Shown: piece by piece, positions 29,874 to 38,227 of the stretch
How positions within the stretch are numbered: the stretch's first letter is position 1
Layout: the number at the start of each line of letters is the position of its first letter
Assembly (NCBI GenBank): GCA_964606665.1
Contig: CAZSHS010000002.1
Coordinates: forward strand, 62,001 to 126,000
Length of the DNA: 64,000 nt
Source: Aved-18 sp964606665
Lineage (GTDB): Bacteria; Cyanobacteriota; Vampirovibrionia; Obscuribacterales; Obscuribacteraceae
Direction: 5' to 3'
Translations under genes and position numbers: made by a program
The notes under the pieces: model-generated
The model's input: the letters and a program-made list of their open reading frames with translations, nothing else
The model's database searches: none
What the model was told of the DNA's origin: nothing

Positions 29874-29908
29874 TTTTTAAATTAGTCACAGTTTCCAGAA
29901 TGTAACCG

Positions 29909-29952
29909 ACGAGTTGTCTTTTCATTGAGAACGGGCAACTCGTTTTTCTTTT
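29909..29952 (+). terminator. Intrinsic terminator after the peroxiredoxin gene
   Basis: ACGAGTTG (29909-29916) pairs with CAACTCGT (29936-29943), followed directly by TTTTTCTTTT. It sits 35 bases after the stop codon. Confidence 0.85.
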
Positions 29953-30022
29953 AGTTCACTTGTTTCACTCGTTACTTGAGAGCGCTGCTAAAATAAACTT
30001 AGCTCTAAGAAAAGGAGACCTT

Positions 30023-30490
30023 ATGCCTATTCGTATGGATAGTCCTTTGCCATCACTGGAAGGCGGGACGGATTGGTTCAATTCAGACCCTATCAAAGTC
30101 GAAGATCTAGCTGGTAAGCCAGTTCTAATTCACTTCTGGTCTATTAGCTGCGGCTCTTGCAAGGAATCTTTGCCTGATATCGATCGCTTCAAAGAAAAGT
30201 ACAAAGATTACGGGCTGAAAATAATCTCTATCCACATGCCTCGTCAGGAATCTGATACCAATGTGGAAGCTGTAAAAGAATGCATTGCCGAATACGAAAT
30301 CAAGCAACCATGCGTGGTGGACAATTATCACGAAATCACCGACCGCTTTCAGAACAAAGTGGTACCTGGCTATTATCTTTTTGATAAAGAGCACAAAATG
30401 CGCAATTTCTCCGCCGGAGAAAACGGAATCAAAATGATCGAACCGCAAATCGATCGCGTTCTTGGTATTAAAGAAGCAGCCGAAAAATAG
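30023..30490 (+). CDS. Thioredoxin-like thiol oxidoreductase (TlpA/redoxin type)
   Basis: A 155-residue thioredoxin fold with active-site CGSC (C43-C46) in HFWSISCGSCKESLPDI, then IISIHMPRQES and VPGYYLFDKEHKM (the cis-Pro loop). AAGGAG at 30012-30017 fixes the ATG at 30023; a start at 29960 would prepend 21 unrelated residues. There is no signal peptide, so it is cytoplasmic. It lies just after the peroxiredoxin and its terminator and 11 bases before hemL, so co-transcription with hemL is likely. It may act as a reductant or redox partner, but the substrate is not known. Confidence 0.85.
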   Translation: MPIRMDSPLPSLEGGTDWFNSDPIKVEDLAGKPVLIHFWSISCGSCKESLPDIDRFKEKYKDYGLKIISIHMPRQESDTNVEAVKECIAEYEIKQPCVVDNYHEITDRFQNKVVPGYYLFDKEHKMRNFSAGENGIKMIEPQIDRVLGIKEAAEK

Positions 30491-30501
30491 GAGTCTCTGA
30501 C

Positions 30502-31818
30502 ATGTTGCTAGTGGAAAAAACCCCGCAAAAGAAAGAGAAAACCAAATCGGACAAATTGTTCGAAGAAGCCTGCAAAGTTTTGCCAGGCGGGGTCAACTCT
30601 CCAGCGCGCTCATGCAAATCGGTGGATGCAACCCCGATTTTCATTGAAAAAGCAGACGGCTCTCGCATCATTGATGTCGACGAAAACGAATACATTGATT
30701 ATGTTGGCTCATGGGGTCCAATGATTCTGGGTCACCGCCATCCACGCGTTTTAGAAGCAGTGGAGTTGGCGCTTGCAAACGGTATCAGCTATGGTGCCCC
30801 CTGTCGCCAAGAGGTCGAACTGGCACAACTCGTCTGCCAGATGATGCCATCGATAGAAATGGTACGTTTCGTCAATTCAGGCACAGAAGCGACCATGTCG
30901 GCTGTGCGTCTTGCTCGCGGATTCACCGGTCGCGACATGATAGTCAAATTCGATGGCTGCTATCACGGTCATGCTGACTCTTTTCTGGTAAAAGCCGGCT
31001 CTGGACTTGCTACTCTTGGTATTTCCAATAGCAAAGGCGTGCCTGAAGATTTAGTCAAGCTCACTATCTCAATTCCATTCAATGATACAGATGCGCTCAA
31101 AAAGGTGTTCAAAGAACACAAAGGCGAAATTGCCGCAGTCATTATCGAACCTATTGTAGGTAATGCAGGCTTGCTACTTCCCAAAGAAGGTTATTTGCAA
31201 AGCGTGCGCGATCTTTGTACTGAAAACGAAACTCTTTTGATTTTTGATGAAGTGATGACTGGTTTTAGAGTGGCTCCAGGTGGTGCTCAAGATTTATATG
31301 GTATTAAACCCGACTTGACCACACTTGGAAAAGTTATTGGTGGCGGCTTACCTGTTGGAGCCTATGGTGGCAGAGCCGACATCATGAAAATGGTGGCACC
31401 CCTTGGCGAAGTCTACCAAGCCGGAACACTCTCTGGAAATCCGCTTGCAATGGCTTGCGGCATAGCTCAGTTGCGAATAGTTAAAAACGATCACGTCCTA
31501 AAAGATCTGAGCGAAATCACAGACAAACTAGTTGCTGGTATTCAAAAAATAATTGACGAACAAAAAATCGACGCAATAATCAATAAAACTTGCGGCATGT
31601 TCACTATATTTTTCACTAAAAATGAAGTCTTTGATTTTGAATCAGCTAAAAATTCTGACACCAAAAAATTTGCTCGCTTCTGGCAGAACTTGCTTGAAGA
31701 GGGAGTTTACTGGCCGCCATCTCAATTTGAAGCCGCTTTCGTCTCAACTATGCACACAGACTTTGATATAGATCAAACTCTCAAAGCATTTGAATCTGCT
31801 CTCAAAAATCTCGACTAA
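30502..31818 (+). CDS. hemL: Glutamate-1-semialdehyde 2,1-aminomutase
   Basis: PLP enzyme of the C5 route to 5-aminolevulinate and so to haem. The 438 residues show LFEEACKVLPGGVNSPAR, WGPMILGHRHP, VRFVNSGTEATMSAVRLARG, FDGCYHGHADSFLVKAGSG, LIFDEVMTGFR and the PLP-lysine segment TTLGKVIGGGLPVGAYGG. All are standard. AGGAG 9 bases before the ATG supports the start. No other haem genes are in the window. Two GC-rich palindromes follow its stop. Confidence 0.97.
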   Translation: MLLVEKTPQKKEKTKSDKLFEEACKVLPGGVNSPARSCKSVDATPIFIEKADGSRIIDVDENEYIDYVGSWGPMILGHRHPRVLEAVELALANGISYGAPCRQEVELAQLVCQMMPSIEMVRFVNSGTEATMSAVRLARGFTGRDMIVKFDGCYHGHADSFLVKAGSGLATLGISNSKGVPEDLVKLTISIPFNDTDALKKVFKEHKGEIAAVIIEPIVGNAGLLLPKEGYLQSVRDLCTENETLLIFDEVMTGFRVAPGGAQDLYGIKPDLTTLGKVIGGGLPVGAYGGRADIMKMVAPLGEVYQAGTLSGNPLAMACGIAQLRIVKNDHVLKDLSEITDKLVAGIQKIIDEQKIDAIINKTCGMFTIFFTKNEVFDFESAKNSDTKKFARFWQNLLEEGVYWPPSQFEAAFVSTMHTDFDIDQTLKAFESALKNLD

Positions 31819-31869
31819 TCTTCTGCCCTTCCAAGCGATAGACTTTCGGAGCCATTTTAAGTTTCTGTA

Positions 31870-31899
31870 CGGATCCCGGGCCCCGGGGCCCGGGATCCG
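31870..31899. repeat. Perfect 30-bp GC-rich palindrome
   Basis: The left arm CGGATCCCGGGCCCC (31870-31884) is exactly mirrored by its reverse complement to 31899, with no spacer. It is almost pure G+C in an AT-rich context, lies between the convergent hemL and comF genes, and is preceded by TGTAC. It could form a cruciform or a very strong RNA hairpin. There is no T-tract after it. Confidence 0.9.
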
Positions 31900-31945
31900 G
31901 GATAAAATCATTTTGGTGTGTCACCTCAAATTTTGAAAATATGTA

Positions 31946-31975
31946 CGTCGTCCGGGCGCCGGGCGACGGGCGACG
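31946..31975. repeat. Second GC-rich hairpin in the hemL-comF spacer
   Basis: CGTCG (31946-31950) pairs with CGACG (31964-31968), with CCGG/CCGG inside and a T-G wobble. GGGCGAC is then repeated (31961-31967 and 31968-31974). Like the first palindrome it is preceded by TGTAC-G, so the two may be related elements. Confidence 0.65.
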
Positions 31976-32019
31976 CATGCAAATTGACTTGAGATTTTTG
32001 TGTGATATCTGGAAGTAAG

Positions 32020-32748
32020 TTACAGACTGCGGGCGGCGGTCAGCGCAATTATAGATTCTGCGCCGCAATCAATAAGTGTTCTGGCACATTCTTTTAGTGT
32101 TGCGCCTGAAGTGAAGACGTCGTCGACCAGAATAATGGTTTTGCCGCTTAAATAATGAGGAGAAAAGCGTCTGCAGGCAAATGCCATATTTACGTTTTGA
32201 TAGCGCTCAATTCGCGAAAGACCAAACATCGGACTTGTTTCTTTTGTGCGCTCAAGCAGTTCTTCATATCGCGAACGCATTTTTATTTTGGAGCGTTTCA
32301 AAAAATAGAGTGCTAGCAAAGCAGCCTGATTATAGCCACGGTGTCTAGTTTTAGTTTTGTGCAATGGTACTGGAGTGACAATTATCGATTCATGACATTC
32401 GACAAGACGCTGCTTCAACACAATAGATTCGAATGTATCAAACATCATTGCACCCATGTCGCGCGCGATGATTTTATCCTCATTGTATTTGAGTCGCTTG
32501 ATTAGACGTTGGGCCAAGCCTTCGTAAGCAGTTGCCGATATGACAGGGACAAGCAGACTCTTGGGTTCAGATTCAAGATTGAGAAAAAGAACAGTTTTAT
32601 TATTAAGTTCGATAAATTGTCTACACCCAGGACACAAAGTGAGAAGTAATGAGTTTGCATTTGGTTTTATAGATAATGAAGAAGGAACCGGCGCCTTGCA
32701 TTTGCGACAGAGTTCTTCAAGTAAAAGTGCGCTCCAGTTTAGGAACAT
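32020..32748 (-). CDS. comF: ComF-family phosphoribosyltransferase-like protein
   Basis: ComF proteins take part in DNA uptake in competent bacteria, probably at the cytoplasmic side with PriA and the ComFA helicase. The 242-residue product has an N-terminal four-Cys zinc module (ELCRKCK … LCPGCRQF) and a PRTase motif IILVDDVFTSGATLKECART. TPVPLHKTKTRHRGYNQAALLA is the usual central block (quoted only to RHRGYNQA as the key part). The ATG at 32748 has a full GGAGGTGAT Shine-Dalgarno (32761-32753), one of the strongest in the window; the GTG at 32763 is discarded. It stands alone on the minus strand. Confidence 0.88.
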   Translation of the reverse strand: MFLNWSALLLEELCRKCKAPVPSSLSIKPNANSLLLTLCPGCRQFIELNNKTVLFLNLESEPKSLLVPVISATAYEGLAQRLIKRLKYNEDKIIARDMGAMMFDTFESIVLKQRLVECHESIIVTPVPLHKTKTRHRGYNQAALLALYFLKRSKIKMRSRYEELLERTKETSPMFGLSRIERYQNVNMAFACRRFSPHYLSGKTIILVDDVFTSGATLKECARTLIDCGAESIIALTAARSL

Positions 32749-32855
32749 AAAAATCACCTCCACTTATTAGACGAGTTTTTACTAAGCTGAGTTCAATTTC
32801 CAAATCAAAAAATCTGCTTAAATGATGCAAACTGGCAAGGGGAAAGTGCCATCAA

Positions 32856-34136
32856 ATGGGCGAAATAATGGGCGAAATAACAGACCAAAAAGCAAAACAA
32901 CTGATTGAGCAAGCAGAAAAAGACTTGCGCGATAGATTTTTTGCAATAGACGAAATTGCTTACAAAAATCAGTGCAAAGTGACTGAGGCATTCAGACAAA
33001 TCAGACTGACCGAAGAATTTTTTGTTGAAAAAACGGGCTATGCCATTGACGATCCAGGTCGCATAGCTCTAGATCAAGCCTTTGCAATTATCTTTGGAGC
33101 ACAAAGGGCATGTGTGCGAATGCAATTTGTGTCGGGAACGCATGCACTAGCATGTGCCATCCTTGGCAATATTGGCAATGGTGAAAAACTGGTCGCACTA
33201 ACCGGCGCGCCTTATGATTCGCTTGAGCCTGTGCTTGGTCTTCGTAATGATGAGCCAGGAAACATGAAAAGTCTTGGTGCTTCCTATATTGAGCTGGATC
33301 TAAATCCGCAAGTTTTTAGCGCGGATGAGATTAAGTCTATGCTCAAAAAAAATACAGGAGCAAAAATTTACTACATTCAAAAGTCGCGTGGTTACAGCGT
33401 CGATAGAAATTCGCTTAGCCAAGCCGACATCAAAAAACTAATTGATTGTGTGCGCGAAACTGACACAAATGCACTTGTTTTAGTCGACAATTGTTATGGC
33501 GAGTTCGTCGAAGAATTAGAACCTACCGCAATTGGTGCTGACCTTGTTGCAGGTTCACTCATAAAAAATCCAGGCGGCGGACTTGCAATAACAGGTGGAT
33601 ATTTGGCTGGCAAAGAAAGCGCTGTTCTTGCCGCGGCCAATAGACTTACAGCACCAGGAGTGGGTGACCATCTTGGTGTTTCGTATAACCAATATAGAAG
33701 CATTTTCCAGGGTTTATTCATGGCACCACTTGTAGTATCGCAAGCTTTAAAGGGCGCAAGCCTATATGCCATGGTTTTTGAGAAATTGGGTTTTGTTGTC
33801 AGTCCCGGTCCACTTGAAAATAGATATGACATTATTCAATCGATTACTTTGGGCTCCCCGGAAAAATTAGTCGAGTTTTGTCAGACTATTCAAAAGTATT
33901 CACCGGTAAATTCGCATGTAAATCCTGCTCCGGCACAAATGCCTGGTTATCAGGATGAAGTGGTGATGGCAGGGGGTACTTTTGTGGAAAATTCGACTAT
34001 AGAATTTTCAGCCGATGGTCCACTACGCTCGCCATATGTCGCTTATATGCAGGGCGGACTTTCTTATCATCATATTAGATACTGCCTGGAGCGGACTTTG
34101 TGCGAGTCAAAGAGCCTGGAAGCTAAGATTTCTTAG
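32856..34136 (+). CDS. PLP-dependent cystathionine beta-lyase-like protein (aluminium-resistance family)
   Basis: A 426-residue fold-type I PLP protein of the methionine gamma-lyase/aluminium-resistance group. FVSGTHALACAILGNI is the cofactor phosphate region, VLVDNCYGEFVE carries the ring-stacking Asp, and AGSLIKNPGGGLA holds the candidate PLP lysine. The C-terminal block MAGGTFVENSTIEFSADGP and the closing QGGL are typical. The true substrate of this family is not settled; a role in sulfur amino-acid turnover is inferred. The start ATG at 32856 is followed by another at 32868; either is possible. Confidence 0.83.
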   Translation: MGEIMGEITDQKAKQLIEQAEKDLRDRFFAIDEIAYKNQCKVTEAFRQIRLTEEFFVEKTGYAIDDPGRIALDQAFAIIFGAQRACVRMQFVSGTHALACAILGNIGNGEKLVALTGAPYDSLEPVLGLRNDEPGNMKSLGASYIELDLNPQVFSADEIKSMLKKNTGAKIYYIQKSRGYSVDRNSLSQADIKKLIDCVRETDTNALVLVDNCYGEFVEELEPTAIGADLVAGSLIKNPGGGLAITGGYLAGKESAVLAAANRLTAPGVGDHLGVSYNQYRSIFQGLFMAPLVVSQALKGASLYAMVFEKLGFVVSPGPLENRYDIIQSITLGSPEKLVEFCQTIQKYSPVNSHVNPAPAQMPGYQDEVVMAGGTFVENSTIEFSADGPLRSPYVAYMQGGLSYHHIRYCLERTLCESKSLEAKIS

Positions 34137-34229
34137 CGTAATGAAATCGTCAAGAAGACGGTCAATCTATTTATTATTGAGTCGGACTGCCCTAAAATAA
34201 GCGCATCAACATCACTGGAGGGTCGGTTC

Positions 34230-35213
34230 TTGGTAGCACAAATCCCCGTAAGGGACCGCAAAGCACCCCTAAGTAGAACCGAGCTGAGAATCCTTTCAGG
34301 CACGGCAAACCCCGAATTAGCTCGTGAAGTAGCTGAATATATGGGTCTTTCGCTTTCTCCAGTCAAAATTTCACCCTTTTCTGATGGCGAAATTTATGTC
34401 CAGGTTCAAGAAAGCGTCCGGGGTCTTGATTGTTTCCTTATTCAACCGACATCAACACCCGTCAATGAAAATTTGATGGAGCTTCTTATCTTGCTCGACG
34501 CACTTAAGCGAGCATCGGCTGGTCGCATAACAGTAGTGATGCCTTATTACGGTTATGGACGCCAGGACAGAAAAGCGGCTGGACGCGAAGCTATCACATC
34601 CAAACTAGTGGCAGACTTACTCACCACCGCTGGAGCCGAGCGAGTTGTGGCGCTTGATTTGCACGCCCCTCAAATTATGGGATTTTTCAACATACTCGTA
34701 GACCATTTATATGCAAGTCCAGTCCTGGTCGAATATATAGCCGGATTGAATCTTTCAGACCTGGTACTGGTCTCGCCAGATGTAGGCGGAGTTTCACGCA
34801 CCCGTGCTTTCGCAAAAAAATTAGACGATTCGCCGATTGCTATTATCGATAAACGTCGCACCAAGCACAACGAAGCTGAAGTAATGAGCGTTGTGGGTGA
34901 CGTCAAAGACAAAAATGCCATCATGGTAGATGACCTTGTAGACACTGCAGGCACTCTTGTAAAAGGTGCTGAATTGCTCAAAGCGCAAGGAGCCAAGCGC
35001 ATTTTTGCATGCGCCACTCACGCTGTTTTGTCCGGTCCTGCAATCGAGCGCATAATCAATTCTCCTATCGAAAAGCTCATTGTGACCAACTCTATACCGC
35101 ACGAGAAAAGTGAATTGCCCGACAAAATTGTCCAGTTGAGCGTGGCTCAATTGCTTGGTGAAGCCATTTCGCGCATTCACGACGACAGCTCGGTCTCTGA
35201 GATGTTTGAATAA
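34230..35213 (+). CDS. prs: Ribose-phosphate pyrophosphokinase
   Basis: It makes PRPP from ribose 5-phosphate and ATP for purine, pyrimidine, His and Trp synthesis. In the 327-residue chain, FSDGEIYVQVQESVRG, PYYGYGRQDRKAAGREAITS, LDLHAPQIMGFF and the PRPP loop IMVDDLVDTAGTLVKGA are all in place. The start is TTG with GGAGGG (34217-34222) at good distance. The last base of its stop overlaps the ATG of the next gene (TAATG), so the two are translationally coupled. Confidence 0.97.
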   Translation: MVAQIPVRDRKAPLSRTELRILSGTANPELAREVAEYMGLSLSPVKISPFSDGEIYVQVQESVRGLDCFLIQPTSTPVNENLMELLILLDALKRASAGRITVVMPYYGYGRQDRKAAGREAITSKLVADLLTTAGAERVVALDLHAPQIMGFFNILVDHLYASPVLVEYIAGLNLSDLVLVSPDVGGVSRTRAFAKKLDDSPIAIIDKRRTKHNEAEVMSVVGDVKDKNAIMVDDLVDTAGTLVKGAELLKAQGAKRIFACATHAVLSGPAIERIINSPIEKLIVTNSIPHEKSELPDKIVQLSVAQLLGEAISRIHDDSSVSEMFE

Positions 35214-35842
35214 TGCTTTTAATCGAAACCTTTCCTGTAGGTCCTCTGCAATGCAATTGCTCAATTATTGGCTGCAAGGAAACAGGCGAAGCTATCGTAG
35301 TAGATCCAGGCGGTGACCCGGATGACATCGTTTCATTGTGCGACAAAAACAATCTCAAAATCAAATATCTCATTCACACCCACGCTCACTTCGACCACAT
35401 CCACGGCAGCCGCGCGGTAAAAGAAAAAACTGGCGCTGAAATTTGTCTGCACAAAGAAGACGAATGGCTCTATCAAAATCTAGCCATGCAGTGCAAAATT
35501 TTCAATTTTGAATGCGATGAGCCTTTGCCTATTGACCGTTTTTTGAATGACGAAGAAGAGCTAAGCGTTGGCAAATCTAAGACCAAAGTGTTGCACACAC
35601 CAGGGCACACTCCTGGCAGCCTTTGTTTTTCCCTACAAGACAAGGAAAACGTCCTCTTTTCAGGCGACACACTTTTCAGCCGTAGTATCGGTCGCACCGA
35701 CTTGTGGGGCGGTTCGTACGAAAAAATTATCAAGTCTATTAAAGAACGCCTTATGGTTCTAGACGATTCTACCCGCGTAGTTACGGGACACGGACCGGAA
35801 ACATCAATTTGGAACGAGCGAAATCAAAATCCCTTTTTATAA
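35213..35842 (+). CDS. MBL-fold metallohydrolase (glyoxalase II-like)
   Basis: The 209-residue metallo-beta-lactamase fold has the metal motif THAHFDHIHGS, further ligands in HTPGHTPGSLCF and FSGDTLFSRSIGRTDL, and the last His in VVTGHGPETSI. Such small single-domain proteins hydrolyse thioesters like S-lactoylglutathione or act on other small esters; the substrate here is unproven. The ATG overlaps the prs stop. The pairing with prs suggests shared expression, not necessarily a shared pathway. Confidence 0.9.
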   Translation: MLLIETFPVGPLQCNCSIIGCKETGEAIVVDPGGDPDDIVSLCDKNNLKIKYLIHTHAHFDHIHGSRAVKEKTGAEICLHKEDEWLYQNLAMQCKIFNFECDEPLPIDRFLNDEEELSVGKSKTKVLHTPGHTPGSLCFSLQDKENVLFSGDTLFSRSIGRTDLWGGSYEKIIKSIKERLMVLDDSTRVVTGHGPETSIWNERNQNPFL

Positions 35843-35844
35843 AA

Positions 35845-35872
35845 TTGATTCCAAACCGGTTTTCAAGATAAT
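35845..35872 (+). promoter_or_regulatory. Probable promoter of the Ser/Gly-repeat gene
   Basis: TTGATT (35845-35850), a 16-base spacer, then GATAAT (35867-35872), with a second GATAAT at 35875-35880. It lies just after the MBL gene and ~35 bases before the next ATG. Confidence 0.45.
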
Positions 35873-35905
35873 AGGATAATAAGGTTGCCGAAGCGGAGAT
35901 ATAAA

Positions 35906-36268
35906 ATGCCTTTGTCTACAAGAACACTCGTCAAGTCCGGTTTGCTCGCAGTAGTTGTTGCGTTTTCACTAAACGCACAAAACGCTTTTGCCGAATCAGA
36001 ATCGGGTGGTTTTGTATTTGGTGACGGGTCCGAATCTGGCGGTGTGTACGACACAGGTTCAGAATCAATGTCTGGCGGCGTTTCTAATGCTGGCTCATCT
36101 TCTGAATCAGGCGGTGTTTATGACACTGGTGCCGAGTCGCAATCTGGCGGCGTTTATTCCTCAGAATCAGAATCAATGTCTGGTGGAGTAGGACAGGCTG
36201 GCTCTTCGTCTGAAGCCACGCAAGACGACCATAACTGGGGCAGATACGTTCAGTATTACGGTCGCTAA
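35906..36268 (+). CDS. Secreted Ser/Gly-rich repeat protein
   Basis: Not recognised as a family. 120 residues from the ATG at 35906 (GGAG 7 bases before); a TTG at 35885 is less likely. The signal peptide is VKSGLLAVVVAFSLNAQNAFA. The mature chain is almost only Ser, Glu, Gly, Val and Ala, in units around SESGGVYDTGSES, MSGGVSNAG and SSSESGGVYDTG. Two long units of about 40 residues are visible, each with an SESGGV and an SMSGGV/QSGGV half. It ends NWGRYVQYYGR. It is probably a surface or periplasmic low-complexity protein with its own promoter. Confidence 0.65.
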   Translation: MPLSTRTLVKSGLLAVVVAFSLNAQNAFAESESGGFVFGDGSESGGVYDTGSESMSGGVSNAGSSSESGGVYDTGAESQSGGVYSSESESMSGGVGQAGSSSEATQDDHNWGRYVQYYGR

Positions 36269-36303
36269 AACTTTTATTCGCTGATGGCAACGAAGTCGAA
36301 TAT

Positions 36304-36358
36304 TTTCGCGCAATTATTTTAGGTTGCGCGCAACTAATAGCCTTTCGCGCAATTATTT
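36304..36358. repeat. Short direct repeats flanking a palindrome
   Basis: TTTCGCGCAATTATTT occurs at 36304-36319 and 36343-36358 (39 bp apart), with the palindrome TTGCGCGCAA at 36324-36333 between. It lies between convergent genes. Function unknown. Confidence 0.6.
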
Positions 36359-36372
36359 ATACTATTCGCAAT

Positions 36373-37422
36373 TTACTTCACCCAAATATATGGTGGCATT
36401 TCGCCTGGCACACTAGAAGGTAAATAATTGATTTTTGCTTTTGCCTTCGCCAATTCTTCTAAAACATCATCGAATTTAGGACTATCAAGACTAATCACTT
36501 CAGATGTCGCACCTCTATCGTCCAAAAGATAGACGCCACCATTGCTGGTTGCAGTAGTGCGTTTCTTTCCATCTAATGTCATCTGCATGAGCAGATTGTC
36601 GCCGCCGCGCTTATACAAATTCAACACGCCGCTTTTCCATTTATTTTCTGGATAGCTCGACAAATCGTGACATGGAGTAATATTCAAAGGCGGATTGGTC
36701 AACACTTTCAAATTAGGTTTCAACGTATAGCGAACTTGCATAGGCAATTTCTGATTATTGTAAGTAGCAAGCCGCTGCCAGCCTGCGTCTTTGCACGTAT
36801 ACATAGACGTTGTCCAGAATGAATGATATTTGCCTTTATTTTCAGACGAAGACAATTCAGTCAAAATAATCTCGGCTTTGCCATCTCCATTTAAATCAAC
36901 TATGTCTTCGCAATAGCAATTAGCTTTCTTGGGCTTTTCATCATTTGCAACATCGTCCCAATTAAAATAGCCGAAAAACTCAAATACAAAAGGCTTCTTG
37001 TCTCGATCAAAAGTCAAAATAGTCATGCAATTCATTGGTGCAAGTCCACAGCCGCCAGTGGCTTGCATTAAGACAATATCGTCATTGCCATTTTTATCCA
37101 AATCGCCAACCATAAAAGTGGTGCCAAGTCCGGCATATGGTTTTTGAAAGCGCCACGCTTTGCCTGACTTGTCTTTGCCTTCGATAATTAGTTGCGGCTC
37201 CCCAGCCTTTGAATCAACCAGGTGCATCTTGCCAGGTCCAATTGCAAGCACTGCGTCTTTTTTTAGCCCCTCGGAAACAACTGTTTTGAGCTTGAATTTC
37301 TTTGCTTTGTCTTTGGGCGAGATTGGCGTGTAATTCTCGATATAGCTGAATGCAGGCGTGCTCAAGCAGGCAAAAAAAGCCGTTAGGGTTGCTAAATCTA
37401 AAAATCTTTTGCCTCGTTTCAA
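36373..37422 (-). CDS. Secreted protein with FG-GAP/VCBS-like Ca-binding repeats
   Basis: A 349-residue exported protein. The TTG start has AAGGA 7 bases upstream and opens a signal peptide (LDLATLTAFFACLSTPAFS). Two segments have the D-x-D/N-x-N/D-G-x-x-D pattern of calcium-binding beta-propeller repeats: VGDLDKNGNDDIVLMQ and IVDLNGDGKAEIILTE. Several Cys pairs (GGCGLAPMNC, NCYCED) could form disulfides. No catalytic motif is seen. It is probably periplasmic or surface-bound, with adhesion or scaffold roles typical of such propellers. It follows the TauE gene on the same strand. Confidence 0.68.
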   Translation of the reverse strand: MKRGKRFLDLATLTAFFACLSTPAFSYIENYTPISPKDKAKKFKLKTVVSEGLKKDAVLAIGPGKMHLVDSKAGEPQLIIEGKDKSGKAWRFQKPYAGLGTTFMVGDLDKNGNDDIVLMQATGGCGLAPMNCMTILTFDRDKKPFVFEFFGYFNWDDVANDEKPKKANCYCEDIVDLNGDGKAEIILTELSSSENKGKYHSFWTTSMYTCKDAGWQRLATYNNQKLPMQVRYTLKPNLKVLTNPPLNITPCHDLSSYPENKWKSGVLNLYKRGGDNLLMQMTLDGKKRTTATSNGGVYLLDDRGATSEVISLDSPKFDDVLEELAKAKAKINYLPSSVPGEMPPYIWVK

Positions 37423-37470
37423 TTAATTGTCCTTATGGTGGTTAATTCATATACGTGCCAGCTTAAAAAT

Positions 37471-38154
37471 TTAGAGACCAAAAATCATTTTTATTCCTAA
37501 AACCGATCCTACAATAATCGAAACTGTTTTCACAAAGCCCACACCTTGCTTGCGCCCAATGCGTGAGCCTATCGCGGCACCTGTGAAAGAGCCAATAGTG
37601 GATGGAATCATTAATTTTAGATCCCAGTGGTCATTTGAAATGTAGACTGCGGCAGCGAAAATACACCAGACACAACTTACAATATAGTAATAACCAAGTG
37701 ATTCCAGAATTCGAAGCCCGCGCGTGGCGGCTATGGCAGATGAGGTAAAAATACCGTTACCTGCACCAAAGAATGCCTCGTAAAAACCAAGCGGGAGCCC
37801 CAATAATCCTGTACAAACTCGATTCCACTTGGGTGCGCTTTCTTCTAATCCAAATTTGCGATGAACGAAAGACAAAACCACTACGCAAAGAATAATGCAT
37901 CCAATGATGCGCTCAATATTTTGAGGGCGACATTGCATAATGACCGTTGCACCACAAAATGCACCAATCAGTCCAAATGCTACAAGACAGGCAACTAGAC
38001 GCCAGTCTATTTTATGTCCGCGCAAATAATTGCGCGCTGCAATCGTTGTCCACAAAGCACCATTAACATCGTTTGATGCAATAGCCACAGGCAATGGAAA
38101 TCCAAGCATAAGCCACACTGGAGTTGAGATCATACTTGAGCCAGTTCCCGACAT
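37471..38154 (-). CDS. TauE/SafE-family permease (first helix possibly upstream of the called start)
   Basis: A membrane protein of the sulfite exporter TauE/SafE family, which moves small anions or organosulfur compounds. It has about seven helices, including AACLVAFGLIGAFCGATVI-like and LGFYEAFFGAGNGIFTSSA segments, the latter being the second family repeat. The first ATG (38154) falls inside the first repeat (SGTGSSMISTPVW). The open frame continues upstream to 38238 and would encode the missing first helix (AIILGTAFGATLLSSM). A non-standard ATT at 38226 with GAGG 10 bases before it could be the true start. It overlaps or abuts thpR. Confidence 0.78.
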   Translation of the reverse strand: MSGTGSSMISTPVWLMLGFPLPVAIASNDVNGALWTTIAARNYLRGHKIDWRLVACLVAFGLIGAFCGATVIMQCRPQNIERIIGCIILCVVVLSFVHRKFGLEESAPKWNRVCTGLLGLPLGFYEAFFGAGNGIFTSSAIAATRGLRILESLGYYYIVSCVWCIFAAAVYISNDHWDLKLMIPSTIGSFTGAAIGSRIGRKQGVGFVKTVSIIVGSVLGIKMIFGL

Positions 38155-38227
38155 CGAGCTTAAAAGTGTGGCACCAAAAGCAGTGCCTAATATAATTGCT
38201 GTCCTTCCCCAGTCAATGTCTAGAATA

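Noticed and set aside
31802..32068. 88-codon minus-strand frame across the GC palindromes
   Set aside because: It is created by the GC-rich hairpins in a spacer; no ribosome site, and it overlaps the ends of two certain genes.
36001..36200. Repeats in the Ser/Gly protein gene as a possible CRISPR array
   Set aside because: The repeats are in-frame coding units of variable sequence without unique spacers.
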